From NCBI GenBank assembly GCA_030019075.1, contig JASEHD010000016.1, positions 1-35,439 on the forward strand: a stretch of 35,439 nt of DNA, given 5' to 3'. The notes beneath the pieces are model-generated. The model saw nothing but the letters and a program-made list of their open reading frames with translations, ran no database searches and was not told where the DNA came from. Numbering within the stretch: the stretch's first letter is position 1; each line of letters opens with the position of its first letter. The translations under genes and the position numbers were made by a program. The stretch is from Bacteroidota bacterium. Its GTDB lineage: Bacteria; Bacteroidota; Ignavibacteria; UBA10030; SZUA-254. Shown piece after piece: positions 16,800 to 25,218 of the stretch.

Positions 16800-18061
16800 T
16801 AACTGAATACCTTAATAACTCTATGAATTCCTTTAATAAGTGCATCTACTTCTTCTTTAGTGTTGTAGAAAGCAAACGAAGCCCGAGTTGTTGCAGGGAC
16901 TTCGAAACACTTCATAAGCGGCTGGGCGCAATGATGACCCGTTCTAACTGCAATACCATCGTCATCCAAAATCGTTCCGACATCGTGTGGATGAATATTC
17001 TCTAACACAAAAGATATAACGCTTGACTTCTTTTTCGCTGTTCCAATAATTCTTAAACCTTTGATAGATGAAAGTGAGTCGGTGGCATATTTCATTAATT
17101 CGGTTTCATGTTGAACTGCTGCTTCAAAATCCATTTGGTTGATATAATCAATAGTAGCACCCATCCCAACACCGCCGGCTATGTTTGGTGTACCGGCTTC
17201 AAACTTATGCGGCAGGTCGTTGTAAATAGTCTTTTCGAACGAAACCGATTTTATCATATCTCCACCACCTTGATATGGCGGCATAGATTCGAGATGATTT
17301 ATTTTTCCATACAACACACCCACACCCGTCGGTCCATACATTTTGTGTCCGGAAAATGCGTAAAAATCACAATCCAAATCTTGAACATCAACATGCATGT
17401 GTGGAGTAGTTTGAGCTCCGTCAATAAGTACTGGAACGCCAAATCTATGTGCAATTTCGATCATCTCCTTTACTGGATTGATTGTGCCGAGCACATTAGA
17501 GATGTGAACGATTGAGACCATCTTAGTTTTTTCATTAAACATTTTTTCGTATTTGTCAATGAAAAGCTCACCATTATCGTTGATAGGAATAACTCGGATG
17601 AGAATTCCTTTTTCGTCACGAACCAATTGCCAAGGAACAATATTTGAATGATGTTCCATGGCAGAGATAATGATTTCATCACCTTCTTTACAATTGTATC
17701 GGGTGAAACTTTGTGCAACAAGATTTATGGCTTCAGTTGTCCCTCTCACAAAAATTGTTTCTTGCCGATGAGCAGCGTTGATATGTTTTTGTATTTTATC
17801 GCGTGCAGATTCGTACGACTGAGTTGCCAGCTCGCTTAAGTAATGAATGCCCCGATGAATGTTGGAATTTTCCTCCATGTAATAACGGTTCATTGCATCA
17901 ATCACCATTTGCGGCTTCTGAGTCGTTGCTGCATTATCGAGATAAACCAAGGGTTTACCGCCAATGCTTTGTTTCAGAATTGGGAAATCTTCCCTGATTC
18001 TTTTAACATCGAATGGCTGGATACCGATTGGTGAGTTTATTAATTTTGTTGTCGGCTGCAT
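16799..18061 (-). CDS. sufS: Cysteine desulfurase SufS (class II)
   Basis: A 420-residue PLP enzyme that removes sulfur from cysteine for cluster assembly. The PLP lysine is Lys240 in SGHKMYGPTG, and the persulfide cysteine is Cys378 in RTGHHCAQP, the class II signature. YLDNAATTQKP (40-50) and the EHHSNIVPWQ motif are also present. It abuts sufD with no gap and overlaps sufU by one base. The SufS-SufU pairing replaces the SufE pairing of E. coli. Confidence 0.97.
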   Translation of the reverse strand: MQPTTKLINSPIGIQPFDVKRIREDFPILKQSIGGKPLVYLDNAATTQKPQMVIDAMNRYYMEENSNIHRGIHYLSELATQSYESARDKIQKHINAAHRQETIFVRGTTEAINLVAQSFTRYNCKEGDEIIISAMEHHSNIVPWQLVRDEKGILIRVIPINDNGELFIDKYEKMFNEKTKMVSIVHISNVLGTINPVKEMIEIAHRFGVPVLIDGAQTTPHMHVDVQDLDCDFYAFSGHKMYGPTGVGVLYGKINHLESMPPYQGGGDMIKSVSFEKTIYNDLPHKFEAGTPNIAGGVGMGATIDYINQMDFEAAVQHETELMKYATDSLSSIKGLRIIGTAKKKSSVISFVLENIHPHDVGTILDDDGIAVRTGHHCAQPLMKCFEVPATTRASFAFYNTKEEVDALIKGIHRVIKVFS

Positions 18062-19405
18062 CTAAAGTTTTTCTAATTCTCGTCCTTGCTTGAGACGTGA
18101 GTGTAAAATACGATGAAGATATTCACGAATCTGTTCACAGCACAATTTTTCGATGATGTCGTCTGCAAATGCGTATGTCAGAAGGTCACGTGCAATTTCC
18201 TCACTAATTCCTCGTGAGCGAAGGTAAAACAAAGCATCAGCATCGATGTAACCGATTGCAGCACCATGTGTACATTTTACGTCATCGGCAAATATTTCGA
18301 GCTGTGGCTTTGTGTCCATCGCTGCTTCATCCGAGAGGAGAAGCGTTTTGTTTGTCTGCTTCGCATCGGTTTTCTGTGCATCTTTCCGCACATAAATCTT
18401 TCCGTTGAAAACCCCCTTCGATTTTCCATCAAGAATTGCTTTATACAATTCATGACTCGCACAATGCGGTTTCGAGTGATCAATTGTTGTGTGATTATCA
18501 ATGAGCTGTTGACCTGTTGCCAACGACAAACCGTTTAACGTACATTCGATTCCTTCATCTTCGAGGATAGATATAATATTGTTTCGAACGATTGCCCCGC
18601 CAATCATTATCGAGTTCTGTGTAACCTTGCTCCCTTTAGATTGATGGATATATGTTGTGCCGATGTGATATGCTTTTGCGCTTTCGCTCTGCAGTTTCGT
18701 GTGTTCGATGATAGAATTCTCGCCTGCTGCTATCTCTGTAACAGCATTATTGAAGTAGATATTATCCGATAGATGGACAAAATGTTCAACAACTGACACT
18801 TTACTATGCTGCCCAACGATAATCAAATTTCTTGGATGAGTAATAAATGGCGTTTGATCTTCGCTTGAAATATAGACGATGTAAATCGGTTCTTCAATGG
18901 TTGTGTCATCTGGAACGAAGATAAAAGCACCATCGTGGATGAAGCTCGTATTCAATGAGGTGAAGACATTTTTATCATATTTGGATATATGTGCGATGTT
19001 ATCCCGAATTAATTTAAAATTGTTCTGGAGGGTTTCAGAAAGGCATCCGACTTTGATATCTTTGTTAGTAATGTTGTTAATCGAATATTCATCAGAATAA
19101 TATCCATTTATAAAAACCAATCGTGTTTCAGCAATGCCCTTAATGATTACTTTCTCGATCTGCTCTTTTCTTACCGCTTCTATCTTTTTATTGAAGTGCG
19201 TTTTGAATTTAGTTTTTATTATCGGCTGGATATTTGTAAATCTCCACTCCTCATCTTTGGCTGTCGGGAATCCAAGCTTTGAAAATTGTTCAATTGCGCC
19301 TCGACGGATTTCGTGGAAGGGAGTTTTCGATTCTCCATTCAGAGTTTTTTCAAATGCTTCGAATTGTTCTATGTATTGTTTAATATTTTCGAAAGATTGA
19401 TTCAT
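18062..19405 (-). CDS. sufD: Fe-S assembly scaffold protein SufD
   Basis: A 447-residue SufB/SufD-family beta-helix protein, partner of SufB and SufC in the SufBC2D scaffold. The C-terminal core has SKPHCASHELYKAILDGKSK (311-330) and DDVKCTHGAA with Cys378/His380; the His matches E. coli SufD His360 involved in cluster building. The N-terminal region (1 to about 120) is divergent, as is usual for SufD. It overlaps sufC by one base. Confidence 0.95.
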   Translation of the reverse strand: MNQSFENIKQYIEQFEAFEKTLNGESKTPFHEIRRGAIEQFSKLGFPTAKDEEWRFTNIQPIIKTKFKTHFNKKIEAVRKEQIEKVIIKGIAETRLVFINGYYSDEYSINNITNKDIKVGCLSETLQNNFKLIRDNIAHISKYDKNVFTSLNTSFIHDGAFIFVPDDTTIEEPIYIVYISSEDQTPFITHPRNLIIVGQHSKVSVVEHFVHLSDNIYFNNAVTEIAAGENSIIEHTKLQSESAKAYHIGTTYIHQSKGSKVTQNSIMIGGAIVRNNIISILEDEGIECTLNGLSLATGQQLIDNHTTIDHSKPHCASHELYKAILDGKSKGVFNGKIYVRKDAQKTDAKQTNKTLLLSDEAAMDTKPQLEIFADDVKCTHGAAIGYIDADALFYLRSRGISEEIARDLLTYAFADDIIEKLCCEQIREYLHRILHSRLKQGRELEKL

Positions 19406-20142
19406 TATCTCACCCAGTCGTATCCTCTTACTTCAAGTTCTTGTGCAAGCTCTTTACCACCCGATTTTACAATCTGACCATCTGCGAGAACATGAACAAA
19501 ATCAGGGACTATGTAATTCAACAATCTTTGATAATGTGTTACAACAATGGTCGCGTTGTCCGGTCTTTTCAATTTATTTACACCATCGGCAACGATCCTT
19601 AGTGCATCAATATCCAGTCCTGAATCCGTCTCATCAAGAATAGCAAGCTTCGGTTCGAGGACTGCCATCTGGAAAATCTCATTCCGCTTCTTCTCTCCTC
19701 CTGAGAAACCTTCATTCACAGGGCGATTCAACAAGTCTTGATCAATTTCAACGAGTTTCATTTTCTGTTTCATGTGTAAGAGAAATTCGACTGCATCAAA
19801 CTCTTCAAGTCCACGATGTTTGCGGATTGAATTAAGAGCAGCTTTCAGGAAGTAAGTGTTGCTTACACCCGGTATTTCAACAGGATATTGAAATGCAAGA
19901 AAAATTCCTTCACGCGCTCTTTCTTCCGGCTGCATCTCAAGGAGATTTTTTCCGTTGTAAATTAATTCACCTTCCGTAACATCATATGTATCTCTGCCAG
20001 CGAGAACGTGCGCTAATGTACTTTTTCCCGAGCCATTCGGTCCCATGATTGCATGTAACTCACCGGCATTGACTTTTAAATTAATTCCTTTTAAAATCTC
20101 GTTTCCGTTTATTGCCGCATATAAATTTTTTATCTCTAACAT
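19405..20142 (-). CDS. sufC: Fe-S assembly ATPase SufC
   Basis: A 245-residue ABC-type ATPase of the SufBC2D complex. Walker A is GPNGSGKST (34-42), the signature is FSGGE (146-150), and Walker B with catalytic Glu is LAILDETDSGLD (about 167-178). The EGIFLAFQYPVEIPGV Q-loop is typical of SufC. ATP hydrolysis drives the conformational change in SufB/SufD. It follows sufB by 35 bp. Confidence 0.97.
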   Translation of the reverse strand: MLEIKNLYAAINGNEILKGINLKVNAGELHAIMGPNGSGKSTLAHVLAGRDTYDVTEGELIYNGKNLLEMQPEERAREGIFLAFQYPVEIPGVSNTYFLKAALNSIRKHRGLEEFDAVEFLLHMKQKMKLVEIDQDLLNRPVNEGFSGGEKKRNEIFQMAVLEPKLAILDETDSGLDIDALRIVADGVNKLKRPDNATIVVTHYQRLLNYIVPDFVHVLADGQIVKSGGKELAQELEVRGYDWVR

Positions 20143-20177
20143 TTTTATCCTTTGTCATTGCTTGGTTATTGATTCAT

Positions 20178-21617
20178 TTATCCAACGCTTCCCTCTAAAC
20201 TAATTCCTAACAGCTTCTGAGCTTCCACAGCAAACTCCATCGGCAGCTCACGGAAAACTTCTTTACAAAAACCATTGACGATAAGATTGACAGCATCCTC
20301 GTTTGAAAGTCCCCGTTGTTTACAATAAAATATTTGATCATCACCAATTTTCGATGTCGTTGCCTCATGTTCGACTTTGGAAGAAGTGTTTTTCACTTCC
20401 ATATACGGAAACGTATGAGCGCCGCACTTATCGCCAAGCAGGAGGGAATCACATTGTGAAAAATTCCGTGCATTCTTCGCATTCTTTTGAATCTTGACTA
20501 AGCCACGGTAAGAGTTCTGTCCAAATCCCGCCGAGATACCTTTCGATACAATTGTGCTTTTAGTGTTTTTACCAATGTGAATCATCTTCGTGCCTGTGTC
20601 AGCTTGCTGATAGTTAGCCGTAACAGCTACAGAATAAAATTCTCCTACAGAGTTATCTCCCTGTAAGATGCAACCGGGATATTTCCATGTGATTGCTGAA
20701 CCGGTCTCAACTTGCGTCCAGGAAATTTTCGAGTTTATACCTGCACACTTACCGCGTTTTGTTACAAAATTATAAATTCCACCCTTACCTTCTTTGTCGC
20801 CGGGATACCAGTTTTGTACTGTAGAATATTTTATTTGTGCGTTATCGAGAGCTAATAATTCAACAACTGCAGCGTGGAGCTGGTTTTCATCCCGCATTGG
20901 TGCCGTGCATCCTTCGAGGTAGCTGACGTAGGCCCCCTCATCCGCAACGATCAGAGTTCTCTCAAATTGTCCTGTCTGTGCTGCATTTATTCTGAAATAA
21001 GTCGAAAGCTCCATCGGACAGCGAACACCTTTTGGTATGTAGCAGAATGATCCATCACTAAAAACAGCAGAATTAAGTGCTGCGAAGAAATTATCATTTG
21101 CAGGAACCACAGAACCTAAATATTTTTTCACAAGTTCAGGATGTTCTTGAACAGCTTCCGAGAACGAACAGAAAATAATCCCGACCTCTTTTAACTTCCC
21201 TTTAAATGTCGTGGCAACTGATACACTATCGAAGACAGCATCCACAGCCACACCGGCAAATTGTTTTTGCTCTTCGAGTGGAATTCCAAGCTTCTCATAG
21301 GTTTTCAAGATTTCGGGATCAACTTCGTCAAGACTTTTTAGTTTATTTTGTTTAGGTGCTGAATAATATATGATGTCTTGATAATCAATTGGCGGATACT
21401 TCACATTCTGCCATGTCGGTTCTACCATAGTTTGCCAGTGATGGAATGCTTTCAATCGCCATTCGAGCAGCCAATCAGGTTCTTTTTTCCTTGCAGAAAT
21501 ATACCGAATGGTATCATCATTCAATCCGCGTGGTGCAGTTTCCGATTCTATGTCGGTAACGAAGCCCCACTTGTATTCACTTTGCGCTAACCGCTCAAAT
21601 TTTTCAGTACTGTTCAT
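20178..21617 (-). CDS. sufB: Fe-S assembly scaffold protein SufB
   Basis: A 479-residue SufB, the main cluster-assembly scaffold. Diagnostic segments are [20 protein letters not shown] (191-210), [25 protein letters not shown] with Cys398 (the likely counterpart of E. coli Cys405) and [20 protein letters not shown] (415-434). Length matches the family. Its ATG overlaps the stop of the preceding unknown gene in an ATGA, so the two are probably translationally coupled. Confidence 0.97.
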   Translation of the reverse strand: MNSTEKFERLAQSEYKWGFVTDIESETAPRGLNDDTIRYISARKKEPDWLLEWRLKAFHHWQTMVEPTWQNVKYPPIDYQDIIYYSAPKQNKLKSLDEVDPEILKTYEKLGIPLEEQKQFAGVAVDAVFDSVSVATTFKGKLKEVGIIFCSFSEAVQEHPELVKKYLGSVVPANDNFFAALNSAVFSDGSFCYIPKGVRCPMELSTYFRINAAQTGQFERTLIVADEGAYVSYLEGCTAPMRDENQLHAAVVELLALDNAQIKYSTVQNWYPGDKEGKGGIYNFVTKRGKCAGINSKISWTQVETGSAITWKYPGCILQGDNSVGEFYSVAVTANYQQADTGTKMIHIGKNTKSTIVSKGISAGFGQNSYRGLVKIQKNAKNARNFSQCDSLLLGDKCGAHTFPYMEVKNTSSKVEHEATTSKIGDDQIFYCKQRGLSNEDAVNLIVNGFCKEVFRELPMEFAVEAQKLLGISLEGSVG

Positions 21618-21910
21618 GCCGTTGTTTTCTTCTCAATCCTTGGTAAAGCAAACTCTGGATAATCCAGTACCCATGTTTGTTCGTTTATCTTTTTAAGTAT
21701 TCCGTTTTGCACGAAAGTTTTAATAACCTCTTGAACAACTTTTTCAGCTATTTGATATCTCCCATCCAATTTGTGTTCTTGAAGATACCACATGATTCCG
21801 TAATGAATATCTCTAAAGAATAAATTTGAGTTGTGGATGACTGGAAATTTCGATTTCAGAAATTTAAGAAATTCAGCTTGATGACTAATGACAAAATCTA
21901 TTTCTTTCAT
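21614..21910 (-). CDS. Conserved-looking unknown protein embedded in the suf operon
   Basis: A 98-residue protein I do not recognise. It has no cysteine, no signal peptide and no membrane segment. Predicted character is alpha-helical with a C-terminal turn ([19 protein letters not shown]), which could be a small winged-helix fold; this is a guess from the pattern. Four histidines (10, 26, 36, 46) are spread through the N-terminal half. It starts 18 bp after iscS and overlaps sufB by 4 bases (ATGA), so it is very likely translated and made in step with SufB. Position suggests an accessory role in Fe-S assembly. Confidence 0.8.
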   Translation of the reverse strand: MKEIDFVISHQAEFLKFLKSKFPVIHNSNLFFRDIHYGIMWYLQEHKLDGRYQIAEKVVQEVIKTFVQNGILKKINEQTWVLDYPEFALPRIEKKTTA

Positions 21911-21928
21911 ATAACTATAAAAATATTG

Positions 21929-23119
21929 TTAAACATTTACGACCCTTTTTTGTTTATAATATGATGGCGAAAGCTCTCGAAGTTTCTTCACACTTTCAAC
22001 CACGCGATTGATTACATAATCAACTTCTTCTTCGGTAGTAAATTTTCCCAATCCAAAACGGATGGCTGAGTGATGTCGTTCTTTAGAAACTCTAATTGCT
22101 TTCAGTACATAAGACGGTTCCAGATCTACGGTACTGCAGGCAGAGCCAGTTGAAACTGCAACATCTTTCATGCTCATCATGAGTGCGTTATCTTCCACAT
22201 TCAGGAAGCTGACATTCAGATTATTCGGTAATCGCTGTGTGGGATGTCCATTGAGATAAACTTCGTCAAGCTGGGACTGAAATTCATTCCACATTTTATC
22301 ACGAAGATTCTTCATCCGCTTTGTTTCAACATCCATCAAACCAACTACTAACTCGACCGCTTTTGCTAAACCAGCAATTCCCGGAACATTAAGAGTACCA
22401 GAACGAATTCCTCGTTCATGTCCACCACCATCCATCTGCATCGTCAACTTTACTTTTGGATTTATGCTTCGAACATACAAAACGCCAACACCTTTTGGTC
22501 CATAAACCTTGTGGGCAGAAAGCGACATGAGATCTATATTCATCGTTTGAACGTTTATCGGAAATTTACCGATAGCTTGGACGGCATCCGTATGAAAGAA
22601 GACGCCGCGACCATGGCATAATTTCCCGATTGCACCAACATCTTGAATCGTACCAATCTCATTGTTTGCTGTCATGATAGAAACTAAAATCGTCTTTGAT
22701 GTTATAATTTCAGACAAGTGATTTAAATTTATTAGTCCGTATTCATCAACTGGCAGATAAGTTACCTGATATCCATACTTCTCTAATTTTTTAGATGTAT
22801 CAAGGACCGATTTGTGCTCAGTTGCGGCGGTGACGATATGATTTCCCTTTTGCTTCCAAGCTTCAGCGATTCCTTTGATGGCTAAATTGTTTGCCTCGGT
22901 TGCCCCGCTTGTGAAAATTATTTCTCTCGGTTCAGCACCGATTGCCTTAGCGATTATATTTCGCGCCGACTCAACAGCTTCTTCTGCAATCCAACCGAAT
23001 TGGTGCTGCCGGCTCGCAGGGTTACCAAATTTTTCGGTAAAGTATGGCAACATTGCCTCGACCACTTGTGGATCCACAGGAGTAGTTGCGTGATAGTCCA
23101 TGTAAATCGGGAGATTCAT
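21929..23119 (-). CDS. iscS: Cysteine desulfurase IscS/NifS type (class I)
   Basis: A 396-residue PLP-dependent cysteine desulfurase. YMDYHATTPVDPQV (6-19), ATEHKSVLD, the PLP lysine Lys204 in SAHKVYGPKG and the class I persulfide loop STGSACSTVDLEPSYVL (323-339, Cys328) are present. This is a second desulfurase in the same operon as class II SufS. Its start codon shares one base with the rrf2 stop (TGATG). It may feed SufBCD or provide sulfur for tRNA thiolation; which one cannot be read from sequence. Confidence 0.96.
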   Translation of the reverse strand: MNLPIYMDYHATTPVDPQVVEAMLPYFTEKFGNPASRQHQFGWIAEEAVESARNIIAKAIGAEPREIIFTSGATEANNLAIKGIAEAWKQKGNHIVTAATEHKSVLDTSKKLEKYGYQVTYLPVDEYGLINLNHLSEIITSKTILVSIMTANNEIGTIQDVGAIGKLCHGRGVFFHTDAVQAIGKFPINVQTMNIDLMSLSAHKVYGPKGVGVLYVRSINPKVKLTMQMDGGGHERGIRSGTLNVPGIAGLAKAVELVVGLMDVETKRMKNLRDKMWNEFQSQLDEVYLNGHPTQRLPNNLNVSFLNVEDNALMMSMKDVAVSTGSACSTVDLEPSYVLKAIRVSKERHHSAIRFGLGKFTTEEEVDYVINRVVESVKKLRELSPSYYKQKRVVNV

Positions 23120-23526
23120 CAGAACATTTCCATTACAGTTAATTCATCAAGAACTTTATTGAGGTTGCTTTGTAATTTAATCAACGGATTTTTTATAGTA
23201 CAAGTTGTATGGATGCTGCACTCCTCTAAAGAGCTAGACTCACATTGAACTATCGTTACAGCAGGTTTACCTTCAATCGTATGAATAATATCTGCAACTT
23301 TCATCTCTGCAGGATTGTGAACAAGCATGTATCCACCGTTAACACCTTGATAAGAAGTTATAAAACCTTGCTTGGAAAGTTTTTGCATGATCTTTGCAAG
23401 AAGCTCATAAGGTAATTGATACCTGTCAGCAATTTCTTTTGTTGTATAAATCTTTCCCTTACCACCAGACACCATATGTCTGATAGCAATGAGAGCATAC
23501 TCTACTTTTTTTGATAGTTGAAACAT
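23119..23526 (-). CDS. Rrf2-family regulator (IscR-like) of the suf operon
   Basis: A 135-residue Rrf2-type winged-helix repressor. The N-terminal DNA-binding domain (1 to about 70) has SKKVEYALIAI, the recognition region QLPYELLAKIMQKLSKQGFI and the GVNGGYML wing. Cys95, Cys103 and Cys109 (C-X7-C-X5-C) with a nearby His106 form a plausible Fe-S ligand set; E. coli IscR uses C-X5-C-X5-C plus His107. It is the first gene of the operon, and its promoter contains an IscR type 1-like operator, so negative autoregulation by cluster status is the natural model. Confidence 0.92.
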   Translation of the reverse strand: MFQLSKKVEYALIAIRHMVSGGKGKIYTTKEIADRYQLPYELLAKIMQKLSKQGFITSYQGVNGGYMLVHNPAEMKVADIIHTIEGKPAVTIVQCESSSLEECSIHTTCTIKNPLIKLQSNLNKVLDELTVMEMF

Positions 23527-23539
23527 AATTTATTTTTTG

Positions 23540-23568
23540 GATATACGACTATTCCAGTCCTATTTCAC
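23540..23568 (-). promoter_or_regulatory. Promoter of the rrf2-iscS-suf operon
   Basis: Minus strand: GTGAAA (23563-23568), 17-nt spacer, TATATC (23540-23545). The expected start of transcription is only about 7 nt before the rrf2 ATG, so the mRNA would be nearly leaderless; no Shine-Dalgarno is present, which is consistent. The region up to the next terminator is only about 50 bp, which limits alternatives. Confidence 0.55.
23543..23563. promoter_or_regulatory. IscR type 1-like operator in the suf promoter
   Basis: The plus strand reads ATA-C-GACT-ATTCC-AGTC-C-TAT, a perfect palindrome outside the 5-nt centre. The core GACT-N5-AGTC is that of the E. coli IscR type 1 consensus (ATASYYGACTRWWWYAGTCRRSTAT); the outer ATA/TAT boxes are two bases nearer to the core on each side. 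It lies between the -35 and -10 boxes of the operon that begins with the Rrf2 gene. Confidence 0.75.
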
Positions 23569-23576
23569 TGTAAAAA

Positions 23577-23598
23577 AAGATTCCGTTATCGGAATCTT
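23577..23598 (-). terminator. Terminator after the zinc-ribbon gene
   Basis: AAGATTCCG and CGGAATCTT pair perfectly around a 4-nt loop. On the minus strand the stem ends in a run of seven T. It lies 27 bp past the stop at 23625 and isolates that gene from the suf promoter. Confidence 0.85.
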
Positions 23599-23624
23599 AT
23601 AAGTATCTTACTTAGTTTAAAATT

Positions 23625-23849
23625 TTAATTCATACTTATTTTCATGCGCTTGTTCTCTGTTGTACTCGGTCCGTGTAAACTAACTTCAACTTTATCGAGG
23701 TCAATATGTACCACTTCTTCACAGTATGCGCAAATCTTAGTAATTTGTCGATCAAAATTAATTGGATTACCGCAACAAGGACAACTTGTAATAACTAATC
23801 CAATTACCTTAGCTTTTGCTTTCACTTTATTTAAACCTTTTGTTAACAT
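23625..23849 (-). CDS. Small zinc-ribbon protein of unknown function
   Basis: From the ATG at 23849 this encodes 74 residues: a basic N-terminus (NKVKAKAKVIG), a four-Cys zinc ribbon with Cys23/Cys26 (SCPCCG) and Cys40/Cys43 (ICAYCEE), spacing C-X2-C-X13-C-X2-C with one extra Cys25, and a short hydrophilic tail. A longer frame starting at 23930 exists, but its first 27 residues overlap the predicted promoter and look non-coding. The protein could be a nucleic-acid or protein adaptor; no family is recognised. It has its own promoter and terminator and lies between the suf operon and bshA. Confidence 0.7.
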   Translation of the reverse strand: MLTKGLNKVKAKAKVIGLVITSCPCCGNPINFDRQITKICAYCEEVVHIDLDKVEVSLHGPSTTENKRMKISMN

Positions 23850-23895
23850 ACAATATTTATTGAATTTGAGGATTTTTGAGAGTTTGGTGTCTGTA

Positions 23896-23924
23896 AATAT
23901 AAACAAAAATTTCCCAAAAACAAT
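23896..23924 (-). promoter_or_regulatory. Probable promoter of the zinc-ribbon gene
   Basis: Minus strand: ATTGTT (23919-23924), 17-nt spacer, TATATT (23896-23901), extended to TATATTTA. It predicts a start near 23889 and a leader of about 40 nt, supporting the shorter start at 23849. Confidence 0.45.
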
Positions 23925-24012
23925 GCCCAAAGCAAATTAATTTTTATTTACGTGAGTAAAAACACAATAATCCTGAAAAATAAGCCATTTAAGCAACAAT
24001 AATGTGTTCTAT

Positions 24013-24041
24013 TTGAAAATATTTCTTGCCATTAGTATGAT
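24013..24041 (+). promoter_or_regulatory. Promoter of bshA
   Basis: TTGAAA (24013-24018), 17-nt spacer, TATGAT (24036-24041). It predicts a leader of about 22 nt before the bshA ATG at 24070. Confidence 0.6.
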
Positions 24042-24069
24042 TAATTGTTAATTTTGTTCTAATTGATAT

Positions 24070-25203
24070 ATGAATATAGGAATAGTATGTTATCCGACTT
24101 ATGGTGGCAGCGGAGTTGTTGCCGCAGAATTAGGCAGAGCATTAGCCGAGCGAGGCCATCGCATCCATTTCATAAGCTATGCACTACCATTTAGATTGGA
24201 TGGATTCATAGACAATATCGTTTACCACGAAGTCGAAATTTCAAAATATCCTCTTTTCGATTTTCCGCTTTATACACCTGCACTTGCAAGCAAGATAGTC
24301 GAAGTTGCTCGATTCGAAAAATTAGATATTATTCACGCTCATTATGCAATACCTCATGCAACAAGCGCATATCTTGCCAAACAAATCCTTGGCGATCCGA
24401 AAATTAAAATCATCACGACGCTCCATGGCACTGATATAACGCTCGTCGGGCTTGAGCCGAGTTTTTTACCTGTCATGAAATTTAGCATTGAACAAAGTGA
24501 TGGAGTAACTGCTGTCTCAAGATTCCTCAGAGAAAAAACTCTTGTTAATTATCAGATAAAAAAAGATATTCAAGTTATCCCAAATTTTGTGGATGTTAAT
24601 AAATATCAGCGGATATTTGTCAGTGGGGTTCGTAAGCATCTTGCCCCGGGCGATGAAAAAATATTAATTCATGTTTCAAATTTTCGTATGGTTAAGAGAG
24701 TACAAGATGTGATTCAAATTTTCAATTTAGTGCGACAAAAAATACGGTCGAAATTGGTACTTGTCGGCGATGGTCCCGAGCGTTCAAGTTGTGAACAGTT
24801 AGCACATGAATTAAATATATTTGAGGATGTGATTTTCCTCGGTAAGCAAATTGAGTTAGTACCAGTCCTGTCCGCGGCAGATATTTTCCTTATACCGAGT
24901 CAGTCCGAAAGCTTTGGGCTTTCCGCTCTAGAAGCGATGGCGTGCGAGCTTCCAGTTGTTTCATCGAGCGTTGGAGGCCTTCCTGAATTAATAGTCCATG
25001 GCGAAACTGGTTTCATTGCTGAAATCGGCGATGTCGGACGGATGGCTAAATATACTATTGAGCTTCTTACAAACGATAGTAAGTATAAACTATTTGCCGC
25101 TGCATCACGACGCAGAGCCGTAGAAATGTTTAATACGGAAAAAATAGTAGATCAGTATGAAGGTTACTATGCGCAGGTTCTTTCAGGAATGATGATAGCG
25201 TAA
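24070..25203 (+). CDS. bshA: N-acetyl-alpha-D-glucosaminyl L-malate synthase BshA
   Basis: A 377-residue GT4 glycosyltransferase catalysing the first step of bacillithiol synthesis: UDP-GlcNAc plus L-malate to GlcNAc-malate. The N-terminus MNIGIVCYPTYGGSGVVAAE is characteristic of BshA. DIIHAHYAIPHATSAYLA, TTLHGTDITLVG (116-127) and the nucleotide-sugar motif SESFGLSALEAMA (279-291, Glu280/Glu288) follow. Bacillithiol is the low-molecular-weight thiol of Firmicutes and many FCB bacteria, used for redox buffering and, in some species, Fe-S delivery, which suits the neighbouring suf operon. No bshB or bshC is in the window. Confidence 0.95.
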   Translation: MNIGIVCYPTYGGSGVVAAELGRALAERGHRIHFISYALPFRLDGFIDNIVYHEVEISKYPLFDFPLYTPALASKIVEVARFEKLDIIHAHYAIPHATSAYLAKQILGDPKIKIITTLHGTDITLVGLEPSFLPVMKFSIEQSDGVTAVSRFLREKTLVNYQIKKDIQVIPNFVDVNKYQRIFVSGVRKHLAPGDEKILIHVSNFRMVKRVQDVIQIFNLVRQKIRSKLVLVGDGPERSSCEQLAHELNIFEDVIFLGKQIELVPVLSAADIFLIPSQSESFGLSALEAMACELPVVSSSVGGLPELIVHGETGFIAEIGDVGRMAKYTIELLTNDSKYKLFAAASRRRAVEMFNTEKIVDQYEGYYAQVLSGMMIA

Positions 25204-25218
25204 GCATCCTTAGATTTA

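Noticed and set aside
16005-23526. SUF operon as a horizontally acquired island
   Set aside because: Base composition and codon use look like the neighbours by eye, and no integrase, tRNA or direct repeats frame it; the element at 15779-15999 does not bracket it.
23644-23940. Plus-strand frame of 98 codons opposite the zinc-ribbon gene
   Set aside because: The minus strand encodes a well-formed zinc ribbon with its own terminator; the plus frame has no recognisable motif or binding site.
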